Shown: one piece after another, positions 61,799-64,000 of the stretch
How the letters are laid out: each line of letters starts with the position of its first letter
Position numbering within the stretch: position 1 is the first letter of the stretch
Assembly (NCBI GenBank): GCA_028716975.1
Contig: JAQUOU010000002.1
Coordinates: 300,841 to 364,840, forward strand
Source of the DNA: Methylobacter sp.
GTDB taxonomy: Bacteria; Pseudomonadota; Gammaproteobacteria; Methylococcales; Methylomonadaceae
DNA: 64,000 nt
Direction: 5' to 3'
Made by a program: the position numbers and the translations under genes
Notes under the pieces: generated by a model
Database searches by the model: none
What the model was told of the DNA's origin: nothing
The model's input: the letters and a program-made list of their open reading frames with translations, nothing else

Positions 61799-63265
61799 CT
61801 AAGGAGTCATTGAACATGATCCGCTTCCCGCAGTGACGGCTACTGCAATATTTGCACTTGCGATCGCGTAGGATTTGCTACACGTATATGTGCTATTGCT
61901 GCTGATGGACGTAATAGTCGCTGTTACATTATAAGTGCCTGCCGATAATCCCCTACACGATGCCCCTGAACCACAATCACTACTGGATATACTCCAGCCT
62001 GAGCTATTTGATGCTACCGTGATTGAGTATGTAGTAGCTGGACAATATGTTGTATCTTCAGCCAGAACAGTATTAGGTGCATCCGTTGAATTACCCGTTA
62101 ACAGTCTGGTTATTTTTTGTGGTTCTGCTGCCATGACAAAACTAGTTGATACCGTACCACAATCACTATTTGCACCAGTTTGATCAACAATCAAAAAATC
62201 ATGGCAGGCAAAAGACTGATTAATCCCTTCTGCTGACGTAACAACACCATTTGTTGTTCTGTGCGTTAAATATTCCCGTGCGGCGAAGCCGGTAACATTG
62301 GGAAAACACACTTTTTCCTGGGTACGGCCTGAAATACCAAGACCCGCAAAACCTATGTTCCCATACCAGCCACCCGGACCAACGCTGTTTTGAGCAGCTT
62401 GCTGTTGCGCCGTAGGGGATGCTGGACAGCCATTTGATCCTGCTGAATTTTTACAATTGCCGCCCGTGTAACAGATATAATCTCTCTTTTTACCGCCTGT
62501 GATTGTGATCTCGCTACTGGTGTAGACACAATACCCGCCGTTTTCTGAGACGACCATATTGAGGGTAGTAAAATCATTTACCGTATAAACCGTTCCCTTA
62601 AAAGTATTAATTTTACCGCCAAAAAAGGTTTGCAAGACTGACCCACCGGCATTAAGCAACAATAAATTCCCCGCGGCATCGGTGCTGGTTCTCAGGTTGC
62701 TTCCATCCGTTAATGCTGTGCCTGTTCCTGCGGCATAGCTGGATGGCTGCCCAGGCGCAGCTCCGGGCGTTGATGAATTTTGATTGGGATCAGGCGCTTT
62801 AGCCATTACGCCGGCGCTCGCAGCTGCATTAGCATAATAGGCTGAATTGCCAGGATTTAACCAGGCGATTTGCGATATGACATTCACACTCTCATTGGCG
62901 CTAGCCGGTGGCCAAGTCACTTTGACAACAATGTCTTTTCGAATGGGATTGGTGAGATCAGTCACCGTCCACGTTCTTGTAAAGGTAGCGTTGCTACGGG
63001 TTTTGGTATCGGCTCCGCTTGATATATAAAAGAATCCGCTTAAAGTGGTAGTGTTTTTTAACTCGCTGCTATTCCTAAACTCTTCTATTTTCGCTTCGGC
63101 CAACTTGATAGCTTCTGCAGATGTTTTTGTTTGACCGCTGCTTGACATAAATTGTCCTTGCAGGGAGCTAACTGCAAGCAGTCCAACGGCGACGACGACT
63201 GTCGAAACCAGAACTTCTATAAGACCTATTCCCTTTTGCTTGCCATATTTATTTATATAATTCAT
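61799..63265 (-). CDS. pilV: Type IV pilus minor pilin / modification protein PilV-like, long form
   Basis: 488 residues. Prepilin leader: KQKG followed by IGLIEVLVSTVVVAVGLLAVSSLQ, cleavage after G12 and Glu at mature position 5. The N-terminal 70 residues follow PilV (FMSSSGQTKTSAEAIKLAEAKIEEFR). The C-terminal about 380 residues are a large Ser/Thr/Ala/Gly-rich domain with ten or more cysteines (CVYTSSEITITGGKKRDYICYTGGNC...), far longer than typical PilV, perhaps an adhesive or tip domain. Confidence 0.82.
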   Translation of the reverse strand: MNYINKYGKQKGIGLIEVLVSTVVVAVGLLAVSSLQGQFMSSSGQTKTSAEAIKLAEAKIEEFRNSSELKNTTTLSGFFYISSGADTKTRSNATFTRTWTVTDLTNPIRKDIVVKVTWPPASANESVNVISQIAWLNPGNSAYYANAAASAGVMAKAPDPNQNSSTPGAAPGQPSSYAAGTGTALTDGSNLRTSTDAAGNLLLLNAGGSVLQTFFGGKINTFKGTVYTVNDFTTLNMVVSENGGYCVYTSSEITITGGKKRDYICYTGGNCKNSAGSNGCPASPTAQQQAAQNSVGPGGWYGNIGFAGLGISGRTQEKVCFPNVTGFAAREYLTHRTTNGVVTSAEGINQSFACHDFLIVDQTGANSDCGTVSTSFVMAAEPQKITRLLTGNSTDAPNTVLAEDTTYCPATTYSITVASNSSGWSISSSDCGSGASCRGLSAGTYNVTATITSISSNSTYTCSKSYAIASANIAVAVTAGSGSCSMTP

Positions 63266-63305
63266 AACACTACCCTCTGATTATGGACGTCTGCAAGAAT
63301 TACCA

Positions 63306-64000
63306 TTACCAGTCTCGCCAGGAACCGCTCACGATGGTTGTCGTTCCCAGAATAGGAGCAGGTGATTGATCTAATGTAGAAGGTGTATAAACCAAATTAA
63401 CCGTACCATGACCAATTACGTTAGCTCCGGTTTTTCCACCAGCAGCCATAATGGCCGAATTTCCTTCAACCACCGAAGAACCAAAAACACTAGGCGTTCC
63501 AGCCGCATCCATCTGACCGGCCACATAAAGCATTCCATAGATATTAGGCCCACTCGCCACGTCTAAATTACCGTTAACAATGACAATAGCAGGGTTTGTT
63601 TGGGAACCAATTGTTATGCCGCTTAATGAGGTATCGCCTTCGATCCAGATAACGCCTGATTGTCCAGCGGCGCTTGCAATATTTGTATAGTACTGGCCTG
63701 CAGCAATGGCCATGTTCTTCATGTCCGTCCGCGTGCCAGAAAAGAAGTTCTCAAAAAAAGCGTCTCCGGTTAAATTGCCCAGGTTAGGATCGCTGGCAAT
63801 AATATCAACGCCATTTCCTACATCCTTATTGGAAATTGCGGAGGCCGTCCAGGCATTGTTTGTAGTCGTATCTTCAAGCTGCGCCGTTGTAAATGCAGTC
63901 ACTGCCGTGCCCACAGGCCTGATATAAGTCGCTGCGCTGTTGGAACTGCCTATGCCAACAGTACTACCAGACCAAATAGAGATATCAGTATAGCGATTGA
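63306..64000 (-). CDS. PilX-like pilus assembly protein, N-terminus beyond window
   Basis: The frame is open to the window end, so the start is missing. The visible 231 codons contain VIWIEGDTSLSGITIGSQTNPAIVIVNGNLDVASGPNIYGMLYVAG, a beta-helix-like repeat seen in PilX-type proteins with a C-terminal extension. It lies 40 bp upstream of pilV in the same direction, giving a minor-pilin operon. A precise subfamily cannot be given without the N-terminus. Confidence 0.65.
   Translation of the reverse strand, partial: NRYTDISIWSGSTVGIGSSNSAATYIRPVGTAVTAFTTAQLEDTTTNNAWTASAISNKDVGNGVDIIASDPNLGNLTGDAFFENFFSGTRTDMKNMAIAAGQYYTNIASAAGQSGVIWIEGDTSLSGITIGSQTNPAIVIVNGNLDVASGPNIYGMLYVAGQMDAAGTPSVFGSSVVEGNSAIMAAGGKTGANVIGHGTVNLVYTPSTLDQSPAPILGTTTIVSGSWRDW

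Overview
The window looks like chromosomal DNA of a gammaproteobacterial methanotroph or methylotroph (Methylococcales, Methylobacter/Methylomonas-like). This is inferred from gene content and from a dispersed repeat family built on 'CCTTCGACA..CTCAGGA..GAACGG'. No methane or methanol oxidation gene is present, so the placement is tentative. I see no rRNA, tRNA, CRISPR array or intact insertion sequence. Most of the window is ordinary core chromosome, with an accessory stretch at 57-62 kb.

Layout. 0-6.4 kb: an ANTAR antiterminator (partial), a membrane monoheme protein, then a minus-strand run TetR regulator > DUF4242 protein > methanethiol oxidase > FAD oxidoreductase > MnmM-type tRNA methyltransferase; two nearly identical 18-bp sites lie before the TetR gene and before DUF4242. 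6.4-12.6 kb: a HEAGH metallopeptidase-like gene behind two strong hairpins, yggS, pilTU, djlA and purC. 12.7-15.3 kb: a REP-like palindrome, a decayed PEP-CTERM tail, a second membrane monoheme protein and an outer-membrane barrel with one haem motif. 15.7-22.1 kb: Lon-like protease, slyD, mtiP-hpt-nagZ, a FliL-like protein and a HIT protein. 22.2-32.1 kb: a His-rich multi-pass membrane protein, a sigma54 two-component system, and a divergent CzcBAC-type metal efflux operon in which czcA and czcC each carry one in-frame stop codon.

32.4-40.5 kb: dodecin, murU-amgK (cell-wall recycling), divergent lptD-surA, a stand-alone DbpA-type RNA-binding domain, and RNase D. 40.6-48.4 kb: creA, two DMT transporters, DUF4112, an O-methyltransferase, a cold-shock protein, an SRPBCC protein and ettA. 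48.6-56.1 kb: a RegB/RegA redox two-component system, ypfJ, mazG, a PfkB kinase, dgkA, gcvH, an orphan RND adaptor and msrA. 56.2-57.5 kb: hslO between repeat elements; one of these, at 57.2-57.5 kb, shares near-identical terminal inverted repeats with an element at 43 kb. 57.5-61.5 kb: a lipoprotein, a Uma2 protein and a cluster of toxin-antitoxin modules (DUF5615/DUF433, a frameshifted PemK/MazF pair, a toxin fragment, HigBA). The window ends in a type IV pilus minor-pilin operon (pilX-like, pilV).

Functional links. MtiP releases hypoxanthine, which the overlapping Hpt gene can salvage. The FAD oxidoreductase and MnmM may form a wobble-uridine tRNA modification pair. The membrane monoheme proteins together with the haem barrel could be an envelope electron-transfer route. 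The Czc operon, its kinase/regulator pair and a sigma54-like promoter form one metal-response unit that now looks genetically broken.
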